Part shown: positions 50,846-58,989 of the stretch, in pieces | Numbering within the stretch: the stretch's first letter is position 1 | Layout: each line of letters begins with the position of its first letter | Origin: Variovorax boronicumulans | Lineage (GTDB): Bacteria; Pseudomonadota; Gammaproteobacteria; Burkholderiales; Burkholderiaceae_C | Length of the DNA: 64,000 bases | Assembly (NCBI RefSeq): GCF_030812215.1 | Contig: NZ_JAUSSG010000003.1 | Location: 496,001 to 560,000 of the forward strand | Direction: 5' to 3' | Translations under genes and position numbers: made by a program | Notes under the pieces: model-generated | What the model was told of the DNA's origin: nothing | Database searches by the model: none | Seen by the model: only the letters and a program-made list of their open reading frames with translations

Positions 50846-51486
50846 GAAGAAAAGAACACTGGCTTTTCGCGCTGACGCTGTTGGCGTGCGGCGCCGCGTC
50901 GGCGAATGGACCGGCGAGCGGCGAATGGAACTTTCGCGTGTTGCTCGACGATTCGCTGATCGGGGAGCACCGCTTCACGCTCACCGCCAACGGCGAAGAA
51001 CGCAGGCTGGCGAGCGAGGCCGCGTTCGCGGTCAAGCTGCTGGGCGTCACGGTCTATCGCTACCGGCATTCGGCGACCGAGCAGTGGCGCGGCGATTGCC
51101 TGCGCCGGCTTGCCTCCAGGACGGACGACGATGGCACGCCCGAGCAGGTGGAGGCGAGCACGACCGGCGGCAGCGCGTTGGCGGTCACCACCGCCAAGGG
51201 CACGCAATCGCTCGATGGTTGCGTGATGAGCTTTGCCTACTGGAACCCCGCCATCCGCAAGCAGGAGCGGCTGCTCAATTCGCAAAGCGGCAAGCTCGAA
51301 GCGGTGCAGGTGAGCCGTGCGGGCAGCGGCACGGTGGAGGTGCGCGGCCAGCCGGTCGCGGCCACGCGCTGGCGTATCGCCACGCCGGCGCAGCCGATCG
51401 ACATCTGGTACTCGGCAGAGGGCGAGTGGATCGGCCTGGACTCCACCGTGAGCGGCGGCCGCAAGCTCAGCTACCGGCTGAAGTAG
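50842..51486 (+). CDS. Exported DUF6134-like protein of the lipid-modification operon
   Basis: 214 residues. A signal peptide (KEHWLFALTLLACGAASANG) is followed by a beta-rich domain with FRVLLDDSLIGEHRFTL and a late DIWYSAEGEWIGLDSTV, features I recall from DUF6134 proteins (moderate certainty). It should be periplasmic or bound to the membrane surface and may carry or bind a lipid. Its ATG overlaps the DUF1295 stop by 4 bases. It converges on the MHS transporter gene, 7 bases away. Confidence 0.65.
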   Translation: MRRKEHWLFALTLLACGAASANGPASGEWNFRVLLDDSLIGEHRFTLTANGEERRLASEAAFAVKLLGVTVYRYRHSATEQWRGDCLRRLASRTDDDGTPEQVEASTTGGSALAVTTAKGTQSLDGCVMSFAYWNPAIRKQERLLNSQSGKLEAVQVSRAGSGTVEVRGQPVAATRWRIATPAQPIDIWYSAEGEWIGLDSTVSGGRKLSYRLK

Positions 51487-51492
51487 ACCGGG

Positions 51493-52815
51493 TCAACGCG
51501 AGGCAGCAGCAACCGGTGCGTCCACCGCATCCGCTGGCGACGGGCTGCGCCCGATCATCCAGGCACACAGCGCCGACACCACGCCCGCGAACAGCACGTA
51601 CATGCAGATCTGCCACGGCTCGCCGCCACCCGATTTGAGCAGCGCGGTCGCGATGATCGGCGTGATGCCCGAGGCGAAGATGCCCGAGAACTGGTAGACG
51701 AAGCTGATGCCCGTGTAGCGCACCTTCGCATCGAACAGATCGCAGAACAGGGCGGCCTCGGGCCCGTACACCGAGGCATACAGGATGCCGAAGGGCACGA
51801 TGATCGCGAGCCACACCAGGAGCACGTTGCCCCCGCTGTGCGTCATGAGCCAGAAGCCCGGAAAGGCCGACACCGCGGTGATGAGCGATCCCCACATGTA
51901 GACCTTGCCGCGTCCCATCTTGTCGGAGAGCCTGCCGAAGAAGGGAATGAAGAAGATCATCACCACCGCCGCCGCCATCACGCCCAGCAGCGCGTCGGTG
52001 CGGCTGATCTTGATCGTGCTGGTGAGGTAGTTGATGGAGAACACGCCGAAGATGTTGAAGAACACGCCGTCGATATACCGCGCGCCCATGCCTTTCAACA
52101 CATTGCCGGGATAGCGGCGCAGCATGTCCATGAACGGAATGCGCAGCTCGGCGTTGCGCGCCTTCACGGCCGCGAACTCGGGCGTTTCCTGCACATGCAG
52201 GCGGATGTACATGCCCACCAGCACCATCACGCCGGAAATGAGGAACGCGATGCGCCAGCCCCAGGACATGAACTGCTCGTCGGTGAGCAGCGACGACAGC
52301 AGCGCCACCACGCCCGAGGCCAGGCACAGGCCAATGGCCAGCCCGATCTGCGGCAGCGATGCGTAGAAGCCGCGCTTGTTCTTCGGTGCGTATTCATACG
52401 CCATGAGCACCGCGCCGCCCCATTCGCCACCCAGGCCAATGCCCTGCGCGATGCGAAGCAGCAAGAGCAGCACGGGCGCCGCGATGCCGATCTGCGCATA
52501 CGTGGGCACCAGGCCGATGAGGAAGGTGGCCACGCCCATGATCATCAGCGTGATGATGAGCATGCTCTTGCGGCCGATCTTGTCGCCGAAGTGGCCGAAG
52601 ATCACGCCGCCCAATGGCCGCGTGACGAAGCCCACCGCGAAGGTCGTGTAGGCCAGCAGCACCGACACCACCGGGTCGCTGCCCGGAAAGTACAGCTTGC
52701 TGAACACGATGCCGGCCACCACGCCGTACAGGAAGAAGTCATACCACTCGATGGTGGCGCCCACCAGGGCGGAGATGACCACCCTGCGAATCGCTTTCTC
52801 GTCGGTTGCGCTCAT
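51493..52815 (-). CDS. MHS-family (metabolite:H+ symporter) MFS transporter
   Basis: 440 residues with 12 predicted helices. The MHS signature is visible: ATIEWYDFFLYG near the N-terminus, then RPLGGVIFGHFGDKIGRKSML and, in the second half, FGRLSDKMGRGKV. Family members take up organic acids or betaines such as alpha-ketoglutarate, citrate, shikimate or proline betaine. It lies 51 bases after the GMC oxidoreductase gene on the same strand, so it probably imports that enzyme's substrate. Confidence 0.9.
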   Translation of the reverse strand: MSATDEKAIRRVVISALVGATIEWYDFFLYGVVAGIVFSKLYFPGSDPVVSVLLAYTTFAVGFVTRPLGGVIFGHFGDKIGRKSMLIITLMIMGVATFLIGLVPTYAQIGIAAPVLLLLLRIAQGIGLGGEWGGAVLMAYEYAPKNKRGFYASLPQIGLAIGLCLASGVVALLSSLLTDEQFMSWGWRIAFLISGVMVLVGMYIRLHVQETPEFAAVKARNAELRIPFMDMLRRYPGNVLKGMGARYIDGVFFNIFGVFSINYLTSTIKISRTDALLGVMAAAVVMIFFIPFFGRLSDKMGRGKVYMWGSLITAVSAFPGFWLMTHSGGNVLLVWLAIIVPFGILYASVYGPEAALFCDLFDAKVRYTGISFVYQFSGIFASGITPIIATALLKSGGGEPWQICMYVLFAGVVSALCAWMIGRSPSPADAVDAPVAAASR

Positions 52816-52866
52816 GTGTTTGTCTCCAATGCGTTGTTGTCGGGCGGCCTCTGCGGGCCTTTGATT

Positions 52867-54492
52867 TCAGGAACCTCGGGCGTCCTCTCTGATCAGGTCG
52901 ACGGCCTTCTCGGCCATCATCACGGCGGGGGCGTTGGTGTTGCCGGACACCAGCGTCGGCATCGCCGAACAATCGATGACGCGCAGCCCCGCGATGCCGT
53001 GCACGCGAAGGCGCGCATCGACGACGGCGAGCGGGTCGCTGCCCATGCGGCAGGTGCCGGTGGGGTGGAAGATGGTGGCGCCGTTGTTGCGGCAGAACTC
53101 GAGCAGGTCTTCGTCGCTCGCTGCCGCGGGGCCGGGCTTCACTTCGCGCTTCACGTAGGGGCGCATCGCGGGCGCATCGGCAATGGCGCGCGCGGCCTTC
53201 ACGCCGGCCACGGTGGTGGCGCGGTCGAGTTCGGTGGCCAGGTAGTTGGGCTGCATCTCGGGCGGCTCGGCCGCATCGAGCGAGCGGATGCGGATGTGCC
53301 CGCGCGATTCGGGCCGCAGCTGGCACACCGACATCGTGAAGCCCGAGTACGGATGCACCTTGCCGCCTGCCATGTCGGCCGAGAGGGTGGCCACGTGGAA
53401 CTGGATGTCGGGCGTGGCGGCCACGGGGTTGCCGTGTTCGTCCTTCAGCGCGCGCATGAAGCAGCCGCCCTGGTTGATGCCGACAGCCAGCGGGCCGGTG
53501 CGGTGCATGAGCCATTCCATGCCCATGCCGATCTGGCCGGCCCATGAGTTGAGCTGGTCGTTGGTGGTGATGGGCTTCGTGCACTCGTAGCCGAGGCGGA
53601 TCTGCAGGTGGTCTTGCAGGTTCTCGCCGACGCCGGGCAATTCATGCACGACAGGGATGCCGAAGCGATCGAGCAGCGCGCGCGGCCCGATGCCCGAGAG
53701 CTGCAGCAACTGCGGCGACTGGATCGAGCCGGCCGAGAGCAGCACCTCGGCGCGGCAGCGCGCGGTCTTCAATTCACCGCCCTGCCGGTAGGTGATTCCG
53801 ACGGCGCGCCGGCCTTCGAACACGAGCTTGCCTGCGAGCGCGTCCGTTTCGATGCGCAGGTTCGGGCGGTGCTTCGCAGGCGTGAGGTAGGCCTTCGCCG
53901 TGCTGCAGCGCCAGCCCCTGTGCGTGGTCAGCTGGTAGTAGCCAGCGCCTTCCTGCGCCGCGCCGTTGAAGTCGTCGGTGCGCGGCACGCCGGTTTGCTG
54001 CGCACCGTCGATGAAGGCTTCGATGAGTTCGTGCTTCGCTGCGATGTCCGACACCTTGAGCGGCCCGTCACCCCCGTGAAAGGCGTCGCCGCCGCGCTGG
54101 TTGCCTTCGGACCTGATGAAGTAGGGCAGCACGTCGTCGTAGCCCCAGCCGGCGTTGCCGAGCGCGGCCCAGTGGTCGTAGTCCTCGCGCTGGCCGCGGA
54201 TGTAGATGAGGCCGTTGATCGCGCTCGATCCGCCCAGCGTCTTGCCGCGCGGCCAGTAGATGCGGCGGCCGTTCATGTTGGGGTCGGGGTCGGTCTCGAA
54301 GCGCCAGTTGTAGGTGGGGCTCCACATGGTCTTGCCGTAGCCGATGGGCAAATGGATCCAGAGCGATTTGTCGGGCGGCCCGGCTTCGAGCAGCAGCACG
54401 CGCGTGGTGGGGTCTTCGCTCAACCGGCCGGCCAGCACGCAGCCGGCCGATCCGGCGCCGACGACGATGTAGTCGAACTCTTCATCACGCAT
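52867..54492 (-). CDS. GMC-family FAD oxidoreductase (choline/alcohol dehydrogenase-like)
   Basis: 541 residues. The FAD site is YIVVGAGSAGCVLAGRLSE at the N-terminus; WPRGKTLGGSSAINGLIYIRG and SAGSIQSPQLLQLSGIGP are the two GMC signatures, and the C-terminal HPTGTCRMGSDPLAV and NTNAPAVMMAEKA give the active-site His and Asn. It resembles BetA-like and alcohol dehydrogenases. I chose the ATG at 54492; one at 54501 is also possible. It is divergent from an IclR regulator and precedes an MHS transporter, a typical uptake-and-oxidation unit. Confidence 0.9.
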   Translation of the reverse strand: MRDEEFDYIVVGAGSAGCVLAGRLSEDPTTRVLLLEAGPPDKSLWIHLPIGYGKTMWSPTYNWRFETDPDPNMNGRRIYWPRGKTLGGSSAINGLIYIRGQREDYDHWAALGNAGWGYDDVLPYFIRSEGNQRGGDAFHGGDGPLKVSDIAAKHELIEAFIDGAQQTGVPRTDDFNGAAQEGAGYYQLTTHRGWRCSTAKAYLTPAKHRPNLRIETDALAGKLVFEGRRAVGITYRQGGELKTARCRAEVLLSAGSIQSPQLLQLSGIGPRALLDRFGIPVVHELPGVGENLQDHLQIRLGYECTKPITTNDQLNSWAGQIGMGMEWLMHRTGPLAVGINQGGCFMRALKDEHGNPVAATPDIQFHVATLSADMAGGKVHPYSGFTMSVCQLRPESRGHIRIRSLDAAEPPEMQPNYLATELDRATTVAGVKAARAIADAPAMRPYVKREVKPGPAAASDEDLLEFCRNNGATIFHPTGTCRMGSDPLAVVDARLRVHGIAGLRVIDCSAMPTLVSGNTNAPAVMMAEKAVDLIREDARGS

Positions 54493-54510
54493 GCTTGGCA
54501 TCCGGGGAGT

Positions 54511-54525
54511 GGAACAATCGCTTCC
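54511..54525. promoter_or_regulatory. IclR-type operator box 1
   Basis: GGAACAATCGCTTCC, a 15-base imperfect palindrome (GGAA-N7-TTCC) in the shared promoter, 19 bases before the GMC gene start. A near-identical box lies exactly 45 bases away. IclR proteins bind palindromes with TGGAA/TTCCA ends. Confidence 0.5.
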
Positions 54526-54555
54526 GATCCGCTGCATCCTAGGTTATTGTTTTTC

Positions 54556-54570
54556 GGAACGCAATGTTCC
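54556..54570. promoter_or_regulatory. IclR-type operator box 2
   Basis: GGAACGCAATGTTCC, a perfect 5-base inverted repeat with a 5-base spacer, 20 bases before the IclR start. Together with box 1 it suggests two dimers binding on the same face about four helical turns apart, regulating both divergent genes. Confidence 0.55.
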
Positions 54571-54589
54571 ATTTTTAAGGTTTACCCGC

Positions 54590-55396
54590 ATGCCACGAGC
54601 CGCGCGCGCGCCTGTTGAAGTGATTTCCGCCGTTCCTGTCGCCGAAGAGGCGGCCTCCGGTTCATCTGCCGAGCGCAGCCTGCGGTTGCTGGCGCTGCTG
54701 GCCAACGAGGGCAGGGCGCTGACGCTGGCCGAGTTGGCCGCGCAGCTCGGGCTGCCCAAGGGCACGGCGCACCGCATCTGCACGCAGTTGCTGGCGACGG
54801 GGTTCCTGGCGCGCGATGTGGACGAGCGCTCGTTCAGCGTCGGCCCGGCGCTGCGCAAGCTGGCGTTCGACACGCTGAACCACGGGGTGGTGCGGGGGCT
54901 GCGGCACGAGGTGCTGTCGGAGCTGGTGCGCAAGGTGGGCGAGACCTGCAACCTCACCACGCTCGATGGCGCCCAGGTGCTGTACCTCGACCGTGTCGAG
55001 GCGCAGTGGCCGCTGCGGCTCACGCTCGATGTGGGCTCGCATGTGCCGCTGCACTGCACCGCGAGCGGCAAGCTCTTCCTCGCGCAGATGCCGCAGAAGG
55101 CACGCGACGCGTTCATCGACAACCTGCCGCTGGAACGCATGACGGCGAACACGATCACCAAGGCCGATGCCCTGCGCGCCGAGTGCGACGAGATCGCGAA
55201 GCGCGGCTACTCGCGCGACCGTGAGGAGTTCATCGCGGGGCTGGTGGCGGTGGCCGTGCCGGTGCGCGATGCGGCGGGCGAAGTGCGTGCCGCGCTGGCG
55301 GTGCATGCGCCGACGGCGCGGATGTCGATGGAGGATGCAGTCAAGCGCATCGATGCGTTGAAGGCGGCAGCGGGGAAGATGAGCGGGCTGCTCTGA
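54590..55396 (+). CDS. IclR-family transcriptional regulator
   Basis: 268 residues. The N-terminal winged helix reads RALTLAELAAQLGLPKGTAHRICTQLLATGFL; the C-terminal effector domain has VGSHVPLHCTASGKLFLA and YSRDREEFIAGLVAVAVPVRD, which form the family's ligand pocket. A 25-residue N-terminal tail precedes the helices. It is divergent from the GMC/MHS operon, with two matching operator boxes in between, and very likely controls it. The ATG at 54590 has AAGG about 9 bases upstream. Confidence 0.9.
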   Translation: MPRAARAPVEVISAVPVAEEAASGSSAERSLRLLALLANEGRALTLAELAAQLGLPKGTAHRICTQLLATGFLARDVDERSFSVGPALRKLAFDTLNHGVVRGLRHEVLSELVRKVGETCNLTTLDGAQVLYLDRVEAQWPLRLTLDVGSHVPLHCTASGKLFLAQMPQKARDAFIDNLPLERMTANTITKADALRAECDEIAKRGYSRDREEFIAGLVAVAVPVRDAAGEVRAALAVHAPTARMSMEDAVKRIDALKAAAGKMSGLL

Positions 55397-55405
55397 GCGA
55401 CTCGC

Positions 55406-56446
55406 TCACTGCTCGTAGCAGATGTCCAGCCTGACGAGGGCGCCGCTGGCGTCGATGTGGTCGGCGCGAAAGTAATAGCGACCGCGGTAGCTGCCGAGGT
55501 GAAGGGGGATTGAGACAGGGTCGCCCCAGCTCGTCAGCGCAAAGCCTTGCCCGCGCAGCCATTGCAGCAGGGCGTCGAGGCGCTGCGGGTCTGCGTCTAC
55601 GCAGATGTCGGCGTCTGCGGGCGGCGTGCCTTGCGGGTCTTTCAGCCATCGCGCGAAGCTACCGAGCAATGTGAAGGTGTGCCCTTGTGCGCGCAGGGCG
55701 TCGAGCAGTTCGGCGGTGGCTTGCAGGTCGATGCGCTCGCGCTGCTTGCGGAAGACCAGCGCGTATTCGTGGCGACGGTCAGTGCGCCCATCGGTACTGG
55801 TGTCATTACTCTCGTGCGGGTAGATGAGCACGCGCTCTTCTTCCATGATGAAGAGCGAGCCCAGGATGCGCGCGAGATCGAAGGCCAGGGGCAGCACGCG
55901 GTCGCCGAGGCGGATGTTCTGCACCATCGCAATACAGGCGCCGCCTTCGCGCAAGCCCGCGCGGGCGCGATGGAACACGCTGCGAAGGCCGTCGAGGTGT
56001 TGGGCGTAGCTCTGGCTGTCGTAGAGCTGCGAGGCCACGGGTGCGCCTGTCCAACCGCAGCCGAAGTAGGGCACGTTGGTGAGGCAGAGGTCGAAGGGCG
56101 GGAATGCGGTGTCGTCGAGCGCATCGCACGAGCCATGCAGGAGCGTCGTGCCCTGCGCGAGTGCGTGACGCGCCAGCCGCTCTCGGATGAGGTCGATGCG
56201 GCCCGCATCGACCTCGCAGCCCGAAGCCAGGCGGCCTTCGAGACGTGCCGCCAGCAACGTCGTGCCGAAGCCCGCGAACGGATCGAACACCGTGTCGCCC
56301 GGCTGTGAGAACTGACGCACGAAGGGCAGCATCTGCTCGACCCATCCGCAATCGCGACCGCCCATCGGGTCGCGTGCGCGCAGGTCGTCCGGCAGGCGGT
56401 AGCGCGGGGATTCGTGATCGAGCATCAACCAGCTGTGGCTAGCCAT
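55406..56446 (-). CDS. DNA-methylase-like domain fused to a nucleotidyltransferase-like domain
   Basis: 346 residues. The first ~235 form a SAM methyltransferase with motif I VFDPFAGFGTT (53-63) and a catalytic-type NVPY (124-127), so motif I precedes the N-PPY motif. From ~245 a second domain begins: LGSFARWLKD (GS at 262-263) followed by DADICVDAD (Asp 278 and 280), the GS-x-DxD core of DNA polymerase beta-type nucleotidyltransferases. The fusion is unusual. The start lies within the last 8 bases of the radical SAM gene, so the two are coupled. Target and reaction are unknown. Confidence 0.7.
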   Translation of the reverse strand: MASHSWLMLDHESPRYRLPDDLRARDPMGGRDCGWVEQMLPFVRQFSQPGDTVFDPFAGFGTTLLAARLEGRLASGCEVDAGRIDLIRERLARHALAQGTTLLHGSCDALDDTAFPPFDLCLTNVPYFGCGWTGAPVASQLYDSQSYAQHLDGLRSVFHRARAGLREGGACIAMVQNIRLGDRVLPLAFDLARILGSLFIMEEERVLIYPHESNDTSTDGRTDRRHEYALVFRKQRERIDLQATAELLDALRAQGHTFTLLGSFARWLKDPQGTPPADADICVDADPQRLDALLQWLRGQGFALTSWGDPVSIPLHLGSYRGRYYFRADHIDASGALVRLDICYEQ

Positions 56447-57581
56447 GGGCAAGGACCTGTTCGGAGCGGATGTCGAGCAGCACGTCATGCCCCGGCTCCC
56501 AGCCTGCGCAGAGCTGGCCATTGGCAAAGTAGACGAGCTTGTAGATGTCGCCGGTCGCATGGCGTTCATGCATCGCGCCGTAGTCGGCGCTCTCGAAGAC
56601 GACGTTCAGCCCGCTCGCGGTGCGAAGGCGCAGGTTCCAGAAGTAGTAGCCCTCGGTGAGGCCTTCGAGGGACCAGGTGCGCGAGACCTCGGGGTCGTCG
56701 AGGCAGGCGGTCAGCAGGGCGTCCATCGACACGCGTTCTGCGCGCAGGTAGCGCGCGGTGGCGTTGTCGCGGTAGCCGTCGTCCAGGCGCGAGAACTCGC
56801 GGAAGACGACGGTGCCGGCGCCGCATTGCCGCGCCCACGCGAGGTACGCCGCCACGTCCTGCGGTTGCGCGACGCCGCCGCGCTGCAGGATGCATACGAG
56901 GCGCAGCGCAATCGCATCGGCCAGTTGCCGCGCAGTGCGTTCGAACACGGCCTGATCGCCGATCGCCACCTCGGGGCGGAACCGCATGATGGCCTGGTTG
57001 GTCGCGCCATCGTGGTGATGGCGGGACAGCTCCAGCCAGCTCAGCCCGAAGCCTTGCAGCGCGCGTTGCAGCATCTCGCCTTGCGGCGCGGCGAAGCCGG
57101 CGCCGTTGGTGTACAGCACGCGGTCTTCGATGGTGGGGCCATCGCTTTCGCTCGCGGTCAGCGTCTGGAGCAACTGGCGCATCCAGTCGGCGTCGTCGCT
57201 CGTTTCCAGACCCGAGAGCGACCACGAGAGCGGCACGCCGCGCAAGGCCCGCAGCACGTGGGCGAGGCCATCGAAGTAATCAGGCGCGGGCCGCAGCCGC
57301 GAGGCCGGCGTTCCGCCCTGGGTCTTGCGCAGGTTCTCCGAGCAGAAGCTGCAGCGCGCCGAACAGGGCCGCACCGACGCATACGGCGTGAAGGTGATCG
57401 GCTGCGCAAGGCGCCGCTCGACGCCGCCGATGGTGTGCGTGTGCCAGCGTGCGGCTTCGTGCGCCAGCGGAGTGCGCCGGGTCACCTGGCTCACCGAGGT
57501 GCGCAGCCGTTCGAAGAGCGGGGAGCCCGCGCTTCGTGGCAGGTCGGCAAGGGCGATTTCGAAGGAAGTGGCGGGGCGCAT
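56439..57581 (-). CDS. Radical SAM enzyme, unassigned
   Basis: 380 residues. The 4Fe-4S site is CSARCSFC (Cys 73, 77, 80), followed by SWSLSGLETSDDADWM and strands of a partial TIM barrel (VLYTNGAGF, LSWLELSRHHHDGATNQAI, LRLVCILQRGG). The HHHDGATN stretch and the preceding L-T-N-G element resemble MoaA/SPASM-like barrels, but no second Cys cluster is seen. The last ~90 residues (SADYGAMHERHA...VYFANGQLCAGWEP) are a separate region. It is translated with the methylase/nucleotidyltransferase gene and may make a precursor that the fusion protein transfers. Confidence 0.72.
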   Translation of the reverse strand: MRPATSFEIALADLPRSAGSPLFERLRTSVSQVTRRTPLAHEAARWHTHTIGGVERRLAQPITFTPYASVRPCSARCSFCSENLRKTQGGTPASRLRPAPDYFDGLAHVLRALRGVPLSWSLSGLETSDDADWMRQLLQTLTASESDGPTIEDRVLYTNGAGFAAPQGEMLQRALQGFGLSWLELSRHHHDGATNQAIMRFRPEVAIGDQAVFERTARQLADAIALRLVCILQRGGVAQPQDVAAYLAWARQCGAGTVVFREFSRLDDGYRDNATARYLRAERVSMDALLTACLDDPEVSRTWSLEGLTEGYYFWNLRLRTASGLNVVFESADYGAMHERHATGDIYKLVYFANGQLCAGWEPGHDVLLDIRSEQVLAHG

Positions 57582-57677
57582 CGCGGGTGGTGAAAGGGCG
57601 GAAATGGCCGCAGCCGCAACGATACGACAGCGCCGTCCCCGATTGGGAATTCGTGCGCGATCTGTTAGAACCCCCCC

Positions 57678-58127
57678 ATGCGCACCTCCCTGGTCCTTAT
57701 TCCGCTGTTCTTCGCCGCCCTGGCCGCGAATGCGGACGTGGTGCGCTGCACCGATGCCAACGGCAAGATCTCCTACACCGACGGCAAGTGCCCGACGGAC
57801 ACCAAGCAGTCGCGGCAGGTGCAGATCGATGAGACACCCGCTCCGCCGGTGCCGGCCTTGCGTCCGCAAGCCGAGGAATCGCGCCAGCCGGCCTACACGC
57901 CGCCGCCCCCGCCGGTCGCTGCGCCCTCGGGCCCCGCCATCATTCCGCGCAACCCGGTCGCCGAGGCGCCGCCCGTCGATCCGCCGGTCTACATCCTCGG
58001 GCCCGAGCCTTACTACGACGGACCGCAGCGCCACGCGCATCGTCCGCCGCGCGTGCGCGATCCGGGACCGCCGCCCGGCCAGCGGCCGTGCCAGAACCTC
58101 GCGGGCATCAAGCGCAACAACTGCTGA
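57678..58127 (+). CDS. DUF4124-domain exported protein
   Basis: 149 residues. A signal peptide (SLVLIPLFFAALAANA) precedes the short DUF4124 module VVRCTDANGKISYTDGKCP, with its two cysteines probably disulfide-bonded. A long proline-rich tail (residues ~55-135) follows and ends in a Cys-containing NLAGIKRNNC. Such proteins are common and small in betaproteobacterial periplasms; their function is unknown. It is divergent from the radical SAM gene. Confidence 0.8.
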   Translation: MRTSLVLIPLFFAALAANADVVRCTDANGKISYTDGKCPTDTKQSRQVQIDETPAPPVPALRPQAEESRQPAYTPPPPPVAAPSGPAIIPRNPVAEAPPVDPPVYILGPEPYYDGPQRHAHRPPRVRDPGPPPGQRPCQNLAGIKRNNC

Positions 58128-58159
58128 AGGTTGACGGGCTCCGGCCCTGCATTCGATCC

Positions 58160-58627
58160 ATGACTCTTTCCGCTTGCGCGCCGGAGCGCCCGCGCCACTG
58201 GACCGTCCATTGCGACGGCAGCGCCATGCCCAACCCGGGCCGCATGGGCGTCGGTGCGGTCATCACGCAGCCCGATGGCACCCGCCACACGCTCTCGCAG
58301 GCCACGCACGCCATCGGCTGCAACAACGAGGCCGAGCTGCGGGCACTGACCCTGGCCTTGAAGGAACTGCGCGCCCGCGGCGCCAGCGCCGTGGTGGCCT
58401 ACAGCGACAACAGCATCCTGGTCGAGCAGCTCGGCGCGGCCGGTGCCCGGCCGATCGCGCGGCTGGCGCCGTTGTTCGACGACGCTCGCGCGCTGCTTGG
58501 CGAGTTCGAAGAGGCCCGCGTGCAGTGGATTCCGCGCCATCGCAACAGCGAGGCCGACGCGCTGGCCCGTGCCGCCCTCGGCGCGGGGCCGAAGCCGCCG
58601 CCCAAGCCCTGGAAAAAGCGGCGTTAG
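58160..58627 (+). CDS. Ribonuclease HI-like protein
   Basis: 155 residues. The RNase H fold has its acidic residues in place: HCDGSAMPNPG (first Asp), NNEAELRALTLAL (Glu), VAYSDNSILVE (Asp) and RNSEADALARAA (last Asp). It lacks the basic protrusion of E. coli RnhA, as do the archaeal-type/RnhA-like paralogues. It should cut RNA in RNA-DNA hybrids. It stands between the DUF4124 and DUF3297 genes. Confidence 0.85.
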   Translation: MTLSACAPERPRHWTVHCDGSAMPNPGRMGVGAVITQPDGTRHTLSQATHAIGCNNEAELRALTLALKELRARGASAVVAYSDNSILVEQLGAAGARPIARLAPLFDDARALLGEFEEARVQWIPRHRNSEADALARAALGAGPKPPPKPWKKRR

Positions 58628-58631
58628 CTGA

Positions 58632-58718
58632 GAAGGTGTGAACGACCCCGTCATGCCTGAGCAGCCCGCCGGATCATTCGCACCTTCCGAGGTCCTTATC
58701 ATTCGGGTCGTTCCCGAA
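58632..58718 (+). promoter_or_regulatory. Possible pseudoknot/switch structure in the leader of the DUF3297 gene
   Basis: GAAGGTG (58632-58638) pairs with CACCTTC (58681-58687), and GAACGACCC (58640-58648) pairs with GGGTCGTTC (58705-58713). The two stems interleave, as in a pseudoknot. The second stem competes with a local hairpin TTCGGG/CCCGAA (58702-58707 with 58713-58718). Two exclusive folds 13 bases before a start codon are what a translation switch needs. No known riboswitch class is recognised. Confidence 0.35.
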
Positions 58719-58730
58719 CCACAGACGCCC

Positions 58731-58979
58731 ATGACCGAAGAAACTTCCCGCCCGCCGCTTCCCGATCACCTCTCCACCGATGCCCGCAGCCCGCATCACG
58801 TGGCCGCCGTCTTCGAATTCCCCATCGGCATTCGCTTCAACGGCAAGGAGCGGCTCGACGTGGAGGAGTACTGCATCAGCGAGGGCTGGATCAAGGTGCC
58901 GGCCGGCAAGGCGGTGGACCGCAAGGGCTACCCGCTGCTGCTCAAACTCAAGGGCACGGTCGAGGCCTACTACCGCTGA
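58731..58979 (+). CDS. DUF3297-family protein
   Basis: 82 residues. The family pattern is complete: LPDHLSTDARSPHHV, IGIRFNGKERLDVEEYCISE and GYPLLLKLKGTVEAYY. A few members are called glutathione peptidase-like, but no reaction is proven. The ATG at 58731 matches the family's usual N-terminus; an in-frame GTG at 58638 would add 31 residues that are not conserved in style and overlaps the leader structure. It converges on the DUF2272 gene, 11 bases away. Confidence 0.88.
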   Translation: MTEETSRPPLPDHLSTDARSPHHVAAVFEFPIGIRFNGKERLDVEEYCISEGWIKVPAGKAVDRKGYPLLLKLKGTVEAYYR

Positions 58980-58989
58980 AGCCGTCGCC

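Noticed and set aside
50027..51285. Leftward frames opposite the DUF1295 and DUF6134-like genes
   Set aside because: Shadows; the plus-strand genes have ATGA overlaps, membrane helices and a signal peptide.
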